Source: Rhabdophis nuchalis (lineage: Eukaryota; Chordata; Lepidosauria; Squamata; Natricidae). Taken from it: a stretch of DNA of 64,000 nt. How positions within the stretch are numbered: position 1 is the stretch's first letter; the number at the start of each line of letters is the position of its first letter. Location: assembly GCA_039707465.1 (NCBI GenBank), contig CM077651.1, positions 19,537,519 to 19,601,518 of the forward strand, in the 5' to 3' direction. Positions 43,656 through 56,187 of the stretch are shown here, piece by piece. The notes under the pieces are model-generated. The model did no database searches. It saw only the letters and a program-made list of their open reading frames with translations, and was not told the DNA's origin. The position numbers and the translations under genes are program-made.

Positions 43656-44920
43656 ATACTTCTAAAAGAAAAAAAAACATTCCATGCTACTCATACTGAT
43701 GGTCACCTTTGTTGGTTTGTAGGAGAGCAGAGTTTCAGATCCATTAAGGCCTGCAACTCCTAGAAATTCTCAACTATTGGAAATAGAGATCTTTTCATTT
43801 CTTATTTATCTGGAGTTTCCACAACTAGGGGGATTTAGACACCAAAGATTGCACCACATAAAAAGGAGAAGAGAAAGGAAAGCAGATGGGGAAGGGGAAG
43901 GAAATGAAATAAACCTAATTGAATACTATTCCTTTACGCATTATTTATTTAATTACTTAATTTTATTGCACAGGTGACTCTTCATATAGTAGCTCCTAGT
44001 TTGCCCCTTCACATCTAAATCCATGACTTTGAATGCATTAGAAATAAATTTGACAAATAATGCCTTGTTCTCTCGTACATCATTCCCTTCTCTATATCCA
44101 ATTTTATAAACAGAGGGGATGATGGAATCTTTGAAATTTGATGTGTATGGAAAGGACACAATGGATTTTATTAGGAAGAATTCTTAAGATAGTAATAAAA
44201 CATTCAACATTTTTGCATATATTGTTGAATGAGTATGGGTAGGAGTGTCTGCATATGGCTGCATCATGTATGTGTATATACATACAAACACATATAGAAA
44301 CACATATACAACACACAGACACATATAAACATTCATATATGAACAAGTGAAGCTGTCAACCTGCCATCTCAGCTGCCATCTTGACTTTTGAGCACTGTTC
44401 TAACTTAGGCTAAAAGTAATTTTCTTCATACACATTTGTGGCTGCTATCTTCACTTTTTAAACCAAACCTTGTGAATGACCTAGAATATTGGAAAGAATA
44501 GCGGGGTGAGAGAGTGAACCTTTTAACGATATCTTTTGAGGATGTTACTTCCATTGATTGGGGTGAGAGAAAAGCTATTTTGACTTGAGGACTGCAGATG
44601 ATAGGGCAATCTTTCAAGAGACAAATCACACGAAAGGGACCAGCGCCTTTGTTTCCTTTGCCTTTGTTTGAAAATGGGCTTGGGAGAGGCCTCTTTTTAT
44701 TTTTCTAACCATGCTAAATCTAGTCATTATGCTGCTCCGAATCAGCCCTAATTCAAATTGTAGTTTTCAGATTCAGAAAATATTATTTGATTCAAGCAGA
44801 TTTCATGTGAACAATTCAATTAAACAAAAAAAAAGCCCCTTAAGATATAATGGGGAAATATTACAATATCTGCAGTTCCTTGGTATTTGACACTATAAGA
44901 AGAAATATTCAGAGTGAGTG
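43656..44920. other. Intergenic, AT-rich
   Basis: No recognised gene. A TATA/ACACAT-rich patch occupies 44270-44345. Confidence 0.5.
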
Positions 44921-45154
44921 AGCCATGGTAGTACAGTGGTTAGAGTGCAGTACTGAAGGCTACTTCTGCTGACTGCCAGCTGCCTGCAATTTGTCAGTTC
45001 AAATCTCACCAAGCTCGAGGTTGACACAACCTTCAATCCTTCCAAAGTGGGTAAAATTAGGACCCAGATTGTTGGGGGCCATAGGCTGTAAACCGCTTAG
45101 AGAAGGCCGTAAAGCACTGTAAAGCAGTATATAAGTATAAATGTTATTGCTATG
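44921..45154 (+). mobile_element. tRNA-derived SINE, family B, plus orientation
   Basis: The clearest copy: gagccatggtagtacagtggttagagtgcagtac (A box), ttcaaatctcacc (B box), gaggttgacacaacc...cccagattgttgggggc body, and the 3' end aaagcactgtaaagcagtat, ataagtataaatgttattgct. Confidence 0.92.
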
Positions 45155-45174
45155 TTAGGCCTTAATGTGTCATG

Positions 45175-45465
45175 GTTTTTGTCAGGTACACACATATAGG
45201 CACCTGAAGGCCAGAGAAGGAATAATGGATGGAAGCTGATCAAGAAGAGGTTCAACCTAGAAATAAGGAGACATTTCCTGACAGTGAGAATAATCAACAA
45301 ATGGAACAGAAGTTGCCTTCGGAGGTTGTAGGAGCTTCGTCACTGGAGGTTTTTAAGAAGAGTTGGACTGCCATTTGTCAGACATGGTGTAGTGTTTCCT
45401 GCTTGGGTGGAGGGTTGGACTAGATGACCCACAGTACCTCTTCCAACTCTGTTAATCTGTTACAC
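45175..45465 (+). mobile_element. CR1 LINE 3' end
   Basis: aggcacctgaaggccagag, tggatggaagctgatcaag, acatttcctgacagtgagaa, atggaacagaagttgcc, gaggtttttaagaagagttgg, gagggttggactagatgacc, ccaactctgttaatctgtt. Same order as other CR1 3' ends, 20 bp downstream of the SINE. Confidence 0.9.
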
Positions 45466-46704
45466 TGTATATCTATATATTCATATATCTATATAACTAT
45501 ATCTATCAATATGAGTATATATCCTCTACACCTTTCTAAGACAGAGTCATTTGGAGGAGAAAATAATAGATGAGCACCTCCACAATGTCCAGCAAAAAAA
45601 GTCTAATTTGTGCTGAGCAAACTCAAGTATACTTCTTTTTTTAAAGAAAGCTAGTTAAAGAAATAAGGTCTTATTTTTCTACAGTACATGGCTTTCACTT
45701 GGATAGGATGATTTGCTGCTAACGTTTAAAGCCTACCAAGAGGATTTGGCTGAGCTCCAGGGAAGAACTTCTTCATCATCATTGGTTTCAGTAGAATGTC
45801 CATCTACACAAGGTGAAGGTTAGTCTTTTCTGGGCAGGATTCAATTGAGTCAAGGTTGTAAATTGCTCAGTATACTTTACAGAGGCAAGCAAAAATAGGG
45901 TGTTTTTTTTTTTAGAGGAAAGCATAATACAGTGCCAAAGAAAGAAACTGCCAGAAAGAGGCATCCATAACTCTATTCTTAGAAGCAGTAAAGGTTTCCA
46001 TTAGCATCTGTAATAGGTAGTCTGGCATTCATTTCTTTCCCATTCGATAGAATGCAAAATGGCCAGACATCACACCTGTTAATCTGGTCCCTCTCAGACT
46101 AGTTCTTCAATTCTATGAATCTGAAGTCATTTTCAGAGTAATGAGAATTTAGTTCACCTTCTCTTTGTACCAGCAGAACCAATAGAACAACAGAAAACAG
46201 ATGTACAGCTCATTATTGATTACACTGAAGAAACGGTGAGTCGAGAATTGAAAGCTGGGAAAGCGAATATTGCCCAACATGTTGGGCAGAAAGTTTAATG
46301 AGATTATTTTATTTATTGTGGGGAATTGGAGGATAGATTTTGATATAGTATCATTTCTTATTAAAGGTAGATACCAGTAGTGCTTTAAATCCAAATAGTT
46401 GATCCTCTCTTATTCTCACAATCAGTCCATGAGGTAGGTTAGGCTTAGAGGAAGTCACAACCAAGATTAACCAGTAAGCCTCACGCCTAGGATTAAGTAG
46501 GATCAGCTCACTGAAATTACTCTCACTGAAATTACTCCAGCTCTTGAAGAAATAAGTTTGCCTTTGGATTGCGTTCAAAAATGGCTTTATTCTCAATTTG
46601 TGATAATCCTTCCCTCTATTGAAATCCCACACCCAGAAGCCTGCTCTCCAAGTTGCAACTGGATGGGAAAATGTAGTAGGAAATGAAGGGTCTTTCTGTG
46701 AAGT

Positions 46705-46708
<4 letters not shown>
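45466..46708. other. Intergenic, AT-rich
   Basis: TAT/ATATC-rich at 45467-45525; otherwise no recognised feature. Confidence 0.5.

Positions 46709-46789
<81 letters not shown>
46709..46789. repeat. (CT)n microsatellite, ~40 units
   Basis: Perfect CT dinucleotide array. Confidence 0.98.
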
Positions 46790-46792
<3 letters not shown>

Positions 46793-46909
46793 TAGTTCAA
46801 GCTGGTTGTTGGAGAAACAGCTTATGTGCTACATTAGATTTGTGGAAGGCTAAGGAAAATTTTGCAGATTGAAAAACATCTATGATTATTCACTATTGTG
46901 TATATAGTG

Positions 46910-47075
46910 CAGCAGTGAAATCCTCCGAAGTGTACTACTGGTTCGGTGAGTCTGCTATCGAGTGTGTGCTTTGCATGCACATGCGCACCTGAGGCGTGCC
47001 CACAAGGCACTAAAAAAGGAACATTTTTGAAGACTTCCAGGTAAGTAGAACAATGAGGGTGGGAATCCGCTATGC
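46910..47075 (+). mobile_element. hAT-like MITE remnant
   Basis: cagtgaaatcctccgaagtg, tactactggttcggtgag, gtgcgcatgcacatgcg-type sequence and cccacaagg resemble members of the cagtg...ccggttc hAT MITEs. The right terminus is degraded and no target duplication was found. Confidence 0.5.
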
Positions 47076-47188
47076 CACATAGTTTAGATTAGCTAGAAAG
47101 CAGGAAATCCATTGATTCTAGATAATATAAATCATGCATCACAGCTGATCGTCGGAAATACCAGTTTGCCCAAATCGGTAGCGAAGAC

Positions 47189-47395
47189 ACATGGAACACT
47201 GTTACCTTCCCACCAAAGGTGGTTCCTATTTTGCTACTTGCATTTTTTACATGCTTTCAAACTGCTAGGTTGGTAGAAGCTGGGACAAATAATGGTTGCT
47301 CACTCTATTATGTGGCACTAAGGGTTTGAACTGCGGAACTGCCGACCTTCTGATCGACAAGCTCAATGTCTTAGCCACTGAGTCCCCGCATCCAT
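47189..47395 (-). mobile_element. Sauria-type SINE, truncated at its 3' side
   Basis: The plus strand shows cacatggaacactgttacc, caccaaaggtggttcc, actgctaggttggtagaagctgg, then the tRNA-like head (gccgaccttctgatcgac, cttagccactgagtccc). It lacks the part corresponding to 8-160 of the first copy. Confidence 0.82.
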
Positions 47396-48145
47396 CTGAA
47401 ACTGGCTCTATGAACTGACAAACATTAATTCAGAATTTTAAAGGTTAAAAAAAACCCAGTTGAAACCAATAACCTGTGCTTTAGGGCCAATGGATAAGGA
47501 ACTATAAAAAAGGCATGAATTTTATTTTTACTGTATATAATATGGTGAGACTATTATATGCTCAAAAGTGAAAAAGCTCAATAATACCTATAACAGAGGA
47601 ATAGTGGGTGAAGATGATGGAATTTGCAGAGATGGCTGAATTAACTTCTTAATTAAAAGAGACAGAAATCAATATCTATATGTATGACTGACTGGAAATC
47701 CTTTGCAGACTTTTTGCATACAACTGCAGAAAAAAACTGGATAATAATATTTTTTTTTATATAATCAAAGAGTAAGAGATAATTTTATAATTGCACTTAT
47801 ATTTGCTCCGGAAGAAATCAGAAGCTTCTTCCTTCAATTTCTTTTCCTTCTTTCTTTCTACACTTATCTCTTTTTTCTATTTTCTGCTTTATTAGTTTGT
47901 ATTAGTTTAATGTTCTTTGTAAAACTTGTCATAAAGAAGAGTTTTGAGTTTAACAGTAAGAAAACCATCAAATGGCTGATAGAGAAATCTTATTTGATTT
48001 GTTTTCTTAAAACAGAGCAAGAATCTTTATTTAATACTCGCTGTAGTCTCATACTTTTGAAACTTCCTAAAAACTAACACTGCTATCCCATTGGAGATTT
48101 AAGTGGACTTTCTTAAGTGGACTTTTGCTAATTAAGCTTGAATGA
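47396..48145. other. Intergenic, AT-rich
   Basis: No recognised feature. Confidence 0.5.
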
Positions 48146-48556
48146 CTACCTACCTACCTATCTACCTACCTACCTACCTACCTACCTACCTACCTACCTA
48201 CTGTATTTCTCCCTCTCCTTCTCTATCCCTCTACCTACCTACCTAACTCCCTCCCTCCCACCCTACCTACCTCCCTACCATATTTCTCCCTCTCTCTCTC
48301 TATCCACCAACCTACCTACCTACTGTATTTCTCCCTCTCTCTCTCTATCCCTCTGCCTGCCTGCCTGCCAGCCTGCCTACCTACCTACCTACTGTATTTC
48401 TCCCTCTCCTTCTCTATCCCTCTACCTACCTACCTAACTCCCTCCTCCCTCCCTCCCTCCCTCCCTCCCTATCTACCTACCTACCATATTTCTCCCTCTC
48501 TCTCTCTATCCACCAACCTACCTACCTACTGTATTTCTCCCTCTCTCTCTATCCCT

Positions 48557-48598
<42 letters not shown>

Positions 48599-48660
48599 AC
48601 CTACCTACCTACCTACTGTATTTCTCCCTCTCTCTCTCTATCCCTCTACCTACCTACCTA
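48146..48660. repeat. Composite (CCTA)n/(TCTC)n/(CCTG)n array
   Basis: Repeating modules of (CCTA)n, then ctgtatttctccctctct, then ctatccctctacc, with (CTGC)n runs at 48356-48372 and 48558-48597. The module acctactgtatttctccctc recurs at about 48197, 48319, 48388, 48524 and 48612, as in the interior of the TA-flanked element (49905 on). Confidence 0.9.
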
Positions 48661-49103
48661 GAGAGAGAAGAGAGAGGATGCTGATTCAGCAGCAGCCTTG
48701 GCGGGGGGGAGTTGGCGGTGTGGGCGGTGGCGGCGAGGTAGAGAGAGGCTACTGACTTGGCAGCAGCCTTGGCGAGGGGGAGTTGGTGGCGTGGGTGGCA
48801 GAGGAGAGAGAGGCTGCTGAGGAGGTGACTGACGCAGACCGCTCCACTGCTCATACAAATGATGTGAGCTGAAAAGCAGCCGGGTGGGAGGGGCTGCAAA
48901 GGGGAGGGGGGCGAGTCAGTGAGTGAGGGAAACACACAGAAGAGCAGCAGTTTTACATTTGTGTGCCATCCACACAATGTGTATGTATCATTGGTGCTGT
49001 GCTTGTAAGGAACGTTGTGTGAAAATTTGGTGGTGATTGGTGCAGTAGTTTCTGAGATTAGCGGTTTTGAACAAACTCATAGTTACATTTTTATTTATAT
49101 AGA
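48661..49103 (-). mobile_element. Probable Helitron-like 5' region with GC-rich tandem repeats
   Basis: On the minus strand it begins TCTATATAAATAAAAATG (at 49103) and continues with aaaccgctaatctcagaaac, ccaccaaattttcacac, similar to Helitron-type non-autonomous elements. The left part (48661-48840) has diverged copies of agcagccttggcg 71 bp apart (48691 and 48762). The 3' terminus was not identified. Confidence 0.5.
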
Positions 49104-49190
49104 TTTACAGACTTCATCATAAGGAAGGAATACTACCCACAGTCAACTTCATTTTCAGAAATTTTCTTATAACAAAAAGAGAAACAACTA

Positions 49191-50030
49191 CCGTATTTTT
49201 CAGAATATAAGACACACCTTTTTTCCTCTAAAAAGAGGGTGAAAATCTGGGTGCATCTTATACACTGAATACAGCATTTTTTGCCCCCTGAAGCCCCACC
49301 CCTTGACCAAAATGGCCATGCATAGTCTTATGGACATTTTCAGACAGCTCCTGGGGGCTGGGGAGGACAGAAATGAGCAAAAAATGGGCCGTTTTTCCCC
49401 CAGCCCCCAGCAGCACTCTATAAGCCTCCTTAAGGCTATACATGCATTTTTTAAAAACAGAAAAATGAGCCATTTTTTGCCCCCCACCCATCCCCAGAAG
49501 CACTCTGGAAGTCCTCCCCCCCAAGGCTATTCATGGCTTTTTTTTTAAAAAGGGCCCATTTTCACAAAAAATGGGCTGTTTTGGGGAGGTTTGCAGAGTG
49601 CAAAAACTTTTTTTTTTCCTTTCGGAAAGATGTTTAGTTAGAGTGGCTGATGAGAATTACATTGATCAAGTGCTGTGCCTGCAGAAACAAAGTTTTAGAT
49701 GCTACAGAGATTTCCTTCTCCAGCACATGGGTAAATACACCTGGAAACACCTACCTACCTACCTACCTACCTACCTACCTACCTACCTACCTACTCTCTC
49801 TCTCCCTCCCTACTTATCTATTGTATTTTTCTTTCTCTCTATTTTTCTCTCTCTCTCCCTCCACCTACCTACCTATCTACACACACTCTCTCTCTCCCTA
49901 CCTACCTACTGTATTTCTCTCTCTCTCTCTCTCTCTCTCCCTCTCCCTCCCTCTCTCTATCTACCTACCTACTTTAAAAAAAAAAAGCCTCTTCAAAACC
50001 TGTGTGCGTCTTATACTCCAAAAAATATGG
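49191..50030 (+). mobile_element. TA-flanked inverted-repeat element, second large copy
   Basis: The termini are ccgtatttttcagaatataag and cttatactccaaaaaatatgg, flanked by TA (49189-49190 and 50031-50032). It has inner landmarks gtaaatacacctggaaac, gcctgcagaaacaaag and CTACC/CTCTC microsatellites (49749-49970). It is the opposite-strand, shorter relative of 7965-9079. Confidence 0.9.
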
Positions 50031-50032
50031 TA

Positions 50033-51589
50033 GTCACATCTTTCAGATAACTTGATTGTTATGTTTTAATGTCTGTTTAGAAATAATAATAGCCAAAGCA
50101 ATCTGGATGTTAAATCCTGGTATAATTTTAAGGACAAATAATAATGCTAACCAACATATGACCTTATTAATACCCAGTCTCCTGTGTATGAGAACATCAT
50201 ACATATAAATAGATGTAATATTTAATCAAACCATCATTTCCACATCAAATGCAAGTATATTCAGAAACCCATGCTCTATGGGTAAATATTTACATAGCAA
50301 TAAAGATTAAAAAAATAGTGCCAGACATTCAACACATCCACAGTGTAACTATAACAAAGCCAAGTCAATGAAATACTGCAACTTTGTTAAAAGTTGAGAA
50401 GTGGATAAAAGCCAGATGTGGAATCATCTGGGGGAGAGGGAGAATACCCTTGAGAGCTATGGGTGGTTGGCTGTAAAATCATAGTCTATTCATTTTAGAG
50501 TACTTTTGAAATGTATAATTGATTTGGAAAACAGGATAGCATCTGTCTAATCCTATTCAGAATAGATTCCTGTGTAGAAAGTATTTTAGGTATATAAAGT
50601 GATCAGGGGTTCTATCTTTAACCGATATATTCAACATAATTTTGAACAATATATGGTTTTGATTTGCATTGGATTCACTAAGGATTGTGGTTTCCATTAA
50701 CTTTTTTAGTATTTTTTTAAAGTCACTTTAACTTTATACTTCCAGTTAAGAAATTAGCATTACCTGTGAATCTCAAGCCATTGTTTAACTTCCTATTTTG
50801 TTTAACCTTCCATTCTTTGTACATTTGCTATCTACACAAAAGAATTATGGAAACATCATACATAAAACCTCAGCTTTCCGTTCTGTATATCTCTGTTTCT
50901 TCTAAGTCAGTTCTTTACAGCAGCTTCTTTTTTGCTATGAAAAGTCATCAGAAGAAAAATCTCCAAGCCTGTGTAAAAAGACTATTTGCTTTAATATAGA
51001 AAAATGGGTATGGGCTGATTTTGCTTCACTGAAGCAAAAAAGCCTTCCAGTTCAACTTGAACTTGAGCTGGTTGAAGAACTTTCCTGCTGTGTCTGTTTG
51101 CTACCTACAGTGACATTGGCCACAAATTTTGCTGAAACCATCTAACCTTGAAAGAACATCACTTTGCCTTGAGGCTGGTGAGTTTCAGTACCTGGAGAGA
51201 GACTCTCAGCAATTCATTTTGTAACCTCACATCTTGGAAGGTGACCCAGTTTTGGAGAACAGTTCTGTTTGAGGCAATTGTCACTCAAAGAAGCAAATTC
51301 CTCTTGACCTGCTCACCAAAAGTCACCCAATTGGTAAGAAGCTTTGGAGCATTCCACTCATTTGCATATCTTCTTAGACCATCTATGGAGCAGGGGCCAC
51401 CTGCCAAAGGGATGACCTATGGCCAGTCATTCTCTCTCAGCTCAAGACACATAACAAGGTTGTTGTTATGGGAAAAAATAAAAGGAGGAAGGTGTGCTGG
51501 AAGTGTTCAATGCCTTGAGTTATATATAAACATAATAAAGGCAAAATAAAAGTAAATAAAATTAATTAATCATCCTGCAGAGCATGGTG
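50033..51589. other. Intergenic, AT-rich
   Basis: No recognised gene. A 133-aa plus-strand frame (51148-51549) has no motif I know; its composition is ordinary enough to merit a homology search. Confidence 0.5.
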
Positions 51590-52110
51590 TCTATATATAT
51601 AAAAGGCAAATACCACTCACTCATCATTAAATCTTCAGAACCATAAAGTCTACAAACTTGAAATTTGGCATGTATGCTCCTCTTGGCTTCTAGGTGCTTG
51701 CTAAGACAGGCTTTTTCAAAAAGACCACCAGATCATTAATATTTCTTATACAGTAATTTACATGATCTGATGTTAAAGAGTTCTACTTTCCCTCCCCACT
51801 TGAAAATAACTCTGCTCCAACTGCCATTTGCCACACATTCCATTACCTCAGTTTAAACTGGCAGATGTTCCACTCTCCTTCACTCAAGAGCAGTCTTGGG
51901 CTCCTTACAGTATGAAACGTCAGTACCTCACCAAAATATATATGCCTTCCACCTATGGAACGGCTTCTGGACTCAAGGAAGCAGGAACACTATTCCCTTA
52001 TATGTTTCAATCACTGACCACCACTGAGCCAACAGATTGCGAACCGAATTCCTCTTGCATAGCCCGGTCACACAGTTTTGTTGTGAAGCACAAGTATTCT
52101 AGTAGTTCAT
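51590..52110 (+). mobile_element. Helitron-like 5' end
   Basis: It starts tctatatatataaaaggcaaa with cactcactcatcattaaatc and gaaatttggcatgtatg, a form I associate with squamate Helitron-type elements. The 3' hairpin and CTRR end were not located; the body may extend to about 52110, where cctcttgcatagcccggtc resembles a decayed terminus. Confidence 0.5.
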
Positions 52111-53744
52111 AATAAGAAATCATGCAATAGTTAAGTCATATAAAGGAATGGTAAACTTATAGTTATTCTTATAGCCTGTTGCTTTTTCACCATGATCCAT
52201 TAGCTATCTAATTCCATATTTTCCTGCTCTTTGCAGCTCATAATGATACAACTCCCTCCATATGGCTTTATTATCCTTTGTGAGAACTTATGGAAAAGTA
52301 TACTTCTGTAACGTGCTTTTTCTCTTGTCTTATTGGTACAGCTATATGCATCAATGTTTTCCAAAGTCTAGCCTGCACATTTTTGCTATTTATTTGTTAA
52401 TAGCTGCCAACATTTTAAATAACTCTTTCTCTGTAAAGTTCAATGGATATTTCATCAGTAATTGCTTTCCCTTTCAATGTGATAGCCTATTTATTGCCTC
52501 TTGCCCCACACTTTCTATAAATCCTGCATATATTCTCTTCCTACAAATGTACAGCATGCCATGTAACAATCCCATTTTTAAAAAGCTTTCAGTATATCCT
52601 CTCCATTGTTACTTGAACCTCATTTGCCCATAGAAAGTATCTTCCATTGTAGAAGGTGCATTCTGCTACCTATTATATCTTTTAACACTCCTTCTTTAGT
52701 TGTGAAGTTGTATAGGATGTCTCTGATCTTGTTCAAAAACTACTCTCATTTTCATTTTCTTGTATTTGTTGACATTCTTCTCTTGTCTTTTCTTGCTTGG
52801 AAATGAAATTTTGCATTTTCTTGCATCCGGGCTTCCTCTTATGTTCACTATCATGTAATTTAAATGCATCCAACCTGTTCCTTACGTTGATCTTATATTC
52901 AGGCTGCATGGCCTCCAGGCCAAATTTTGCTGGCTCATTTTAATGTTTCTTTTTTTCTAATTTGACTACACTTAATTTGCTATTTTAATAAGGCTGATTA
53001 AGGTACTCTGCATACAGAACCATTAAGTGAATAATATGGGTGAGAGCCACACTTAATGAGAGCAGGTTTGTTAAAATCAATGAGAAAATGTTTCTCCCTG
53101 AGTCAATCACATCAAAAATAGCACGGGACAGGGAAAGCAGAAAGAAGTAGAGAGAGATAAAATGTAAAGACAATGTTATGAAATAAATAGCTGATATACA
53201 AACCTTCAATTTGAGGATTACCTAAACATGATTTTTTTCATTTTTTGATAGAGCCTCATATAAAACATATATATGTGATATGCATATGTGTGGATGGATG
53301 TTTCTATATGTTATCTACTCTGACATAGACTGTAATTTTCATTCCCACTTCATGCATCTAATTTAATGGGATCTTGCTTATACCACCTCAGATTCCAATA
53401 TGTGTTTCTGGGCCATATTAAATACATACAGTATACTGAGTGAATTGCAGCTGATCTGGACCACTGTAGTGAAAAACAGCTTGGTGCTTTTTCTGACTCC
53501 ATGCATAGAAAAAGGAGAGGCATTTGGTTTTTTAAAAAAAATAAAAACTGTTTTTTGTGGTAAGTAGAGATTTTGTATAAATGTTTTCTTCCTACATGGG
53601 GAAATGATTATTTTTTTGTCATTAAATAAGGTGACTGTAAGGAAGGATTAATTTCTCAATTTCTACAAAACATTATCTCAATCTAGATAAGCTACTGGCC
53701 ATTGATTTCACAGAAAATACTGATGGTATGCTATATATTTAATA
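52111..53744. other. Intergenic, AT-rich
   Basis: Repeat-poor. The 123-aa and 66-aa plus-strand frames (52262-52806) are hydrophobic and Phe/Leu-rich, as AT-rich DNA gives by chance. Confidence 0.45.
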
Positions 53745-54085
53745 CTAGCTAATAACTTGATGTTTCCCATGTTTTTATTTATAGGGGGGAAATGTCCAGG
53801 CCAAACGTAATTTCTAATGTTGGATTTCCCCCCTTACTAGAGGGAACCTCCTTGTGGAATACTGTGAAACTCCTCTGCACTGTACAATAGAAGCCATTTT
53901 ATGGCAGTACAGTAGAAGTCATTTGAAGGCACAACAGGCTGTATCATAACAGGACCCACACCCTGAGGGGTGTCTTAACCCCACAGTATTTGTTTCCAGA
54001 GAGTAAGTCATCTGTGTACCAAGTTTGGTTGAAATTGCTCTAGGTGTTCCAGAATTTTGCTGGAACATACACACACACACAGCCA
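53745..54085 (-). mobile_element. Non-autonomous Helitron, 5' end abutting a GATA array
   Basis: It carries the same landmarks as 11130 and 36330: cgtaatttctaatgttgga, gcacaacaggctgtatc, gaggggtgtcttaacccc, ccaagtttggttgaaattgc. On the minus strand it ends ...CTAG at 53745. Its 5' end (normally tctctctctataaaaatggc) is replaced by sequence that runs into (GATA)n at 54090. Confidence 0.82.
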
Positions 54086-54087
54086 TA

Positions 54088-54268
<181 letters not shown>

Positions 54269-54330
54269 GTGTAGCTAAGCCCTTAGTCTTAGATATCACC
54301 CAATTCTCAGTTTTTGGGTGTATCCCATAC

Positions 54331-55190
54331 AACAGTGTTTCTCAATCTTGACTATTTGAAGATGTGAGCATTTTCAACTCTCTGCATGGGGCTTCCCTTG
54401 AGGTGCACTCGAAAGCTACAGTTAGTTCAGAATGCAGCCGCGTGGGTGATTACAGGAGCTTCGAGGCACTCCCATATAACACCAATCCTGCGCGAGCTGC
54501 ACTGGCTTCCTGTGGTCTTTCGGGTGTGCTTCAAGGTTTTGACGACTATCTTCAAAGCGCTCCATGGCTCGGGACCTAGTTATATGCGAGACCGTCTCAT
54601 GCCCCACACATCCCTTAGACCGATACGCTCCCACAGAGAGGGCCTTCTCAGGGTGCCGTCGGCCGGACAATGCCGACTGGCGACACCCAGGGGAAGAGCC
54701 TTCTCTGTGGCGGGCCCTGCCCTTTGGAACGACCTACCCCCTGAATTGCGTACCATCACCGACCTCCGCCTCTTCCGCCAGTGTTTAAAAACACACCTCT
54801 TTCATCAAGCCGGCCTAACATAACCTCCTCTGGGACTAGCCATAGATAGTTTTAATTCGGGGATTTTAATTGGTTTTAGTGCAGGATGGGGATTTAATAG
54901 GTTTTTAAATTTTGTACTGTGTTTTTTGTATGTATTTTAATTTCCTGTGCGCCGCCCTGGGTCCTTTTGGAGAAGGGCGGGATATAAATTTAATAAAATA
55001 AAATAAATAAATAAATAAATAACTTCTCGAATTCCCCAGCCTAAATTTTGAGATACAGTTTTGTTGTGTAAGATGGCTGGCTCTTGAATTCTTGTAATTG
55101 AAGTCTTTGGGTAAGATGGATGGCTCGTGAATTCTGGGAGTTGAAGTCCCCACATCTTCAAGTTGCGAAGGTTGAGAAACGCTGATATAC
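54331..55190 (+). mobile_element. hAT-like MITE split by an L2-like LINE
   Basis: The left piece (54331-54363) reads cagtgtttctcaatcttgac...gaagatgtg. The right piece (about 55022-55190) reads ...ggagttgaagtcccca, catcttcaagttgcgaagg, ttgagaaacgctg. The ends are inverted and belong to the family that carries ttcaactcccagaattc-type arms. Flanks atacaa/atacag match partly. Confidence 0.75.
54364..55021 (+). pseudogene. L2/CR1-like LINE ORF2 C-terminus and 3' UTR
   Basis: The frame 54386-54823 gives RCTRKLQLVQNAAAWVITG, ILRELHWLPV, FKVLTTIFKALHGSGPSYM, RSHREGLLRV, GRAFSVAGPALWNDLPPELR and LKTHLFHQ, the C-terminal ORF2 region of L2-like LINEs. The 3' UTR has gtgcgccgccctgggtcc...gcgggatataaattt and an (AATA)n tail at 55000-55021. 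It is the best-preserved LINE frame in the window (145 codons) but 5'-truncated. Confidence 0.92.
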
Positions 55191-55490
55191 AGTTCAGTTT
55201 GGATACCTGATTCCAACAAATTTCAAGTCAAGATTGGCAGTTTGCAAAAATTAAATGCTGAAAAAAGTGTTGCATTTTGCTCTGCAGCTAACCCTCAAAT
55301 GAAAATGTGTCAATATAATTGCAAGTCTTCATTGTTAGTCATGGTGATGATTGTGACAAGTATTTAGGTAAAATAAAATTTGCTGCAGATGGCAGCTTTA
55401 AATAAGTTGCCTGAAGATGGCGACTTATTCAAATTCCAATTTTTTTATTATCTCATCTTTCATGTTGAGATACAGTTGGTGCATTGTCCA
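55191..55490. other. Intergenic
   Basis: No recognised feature. Confidence 0.5.
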
Positions 55491-55491
55491 A

Positions 55492-55680
55492 GATGGTGGT
55501 GGGTTCCAGCCGGTATGCTCCAGTACGGGTGTTCTGTTGCCTGCTGGAAGCAGCAGGCACCGTTCCGGTCTGGGGCTTTGGAGGCACCCACCTGCCTTCC
55601 TTACCTGCATTTGACCCAACCTGTCCATTTGCTCATATGCACACAGCGTATGGTGCCTGTGTGATTCTCAGGTGAGCCAC
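55492..55680 (+). mobile_element. hAT MITE remnant (cagtggtgggttcc family)
   Basis: gatggtggtgggttccagccgg, tgctccagtacgggtg and gcaggcaccgttccggt match the element at 15671-15993 (gtggtgggttccgg; ccgtactgggg; gcaggcaccggt). The right end is lost. Confidence 0.65.
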
Positions 55681-55985
55681 TAGAGGGTCGCAGCTAGGGG
55701 TGGGTGGGGGGCACAAGATTTCCATTCTTCCTTACTCCAGTACTTCAAGAACAGAGAAGTATAGTTCAAGTAGAAACCCAAACTATAAGACACAAAATCC
55801 ACTCAACTGTAACTCATTGAATGCTACTTGTTAAAAAGGAAGGTAGAACCTTATATGAACAGGATCAGGACTGTTGTTTACTGTCCTCTCTCTCCCTCTC
55901 TCTCTCCCCTTCCCCCCCCTCTCTCCTATCATGCCAGTCTTCCCCATCATCACATTTGATAGTCTGCAGGAGAAAAGATTGCTAC
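55681..55985. other. Intergenic with a CT-rich patch
   Basis: (TC)n/(CCCT) patch at 55885-55927; otherwise no recognised feature. Confidence 0.55.
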
Positions 55986-56156
55986 CAGTGGTGGGTTTCA
56001 AATTTTTTAGAACCTACTCTATAGGTGTGGCCTATTTTGTGGGCGTGGCTTGGCAGTCATGTTACAGGGTGGGAGTGGCCACCTTTTAAAATGTGGTGAA
56101 ACTCATTTAAAAACGCTCTTGCTTAGCAACCAAAATTTTGGACTCAATTGTGATGA

Positions 56157-56187
<31 letters not shown>

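Noticed and set aside
52262..52806. A membrane protein exon, suggested by hydrophobic frames
   Set aside because: Phe/Leu/Tyr-rich composition is expected from AT-rich DNA. No splice-site pattern or motif was seen.
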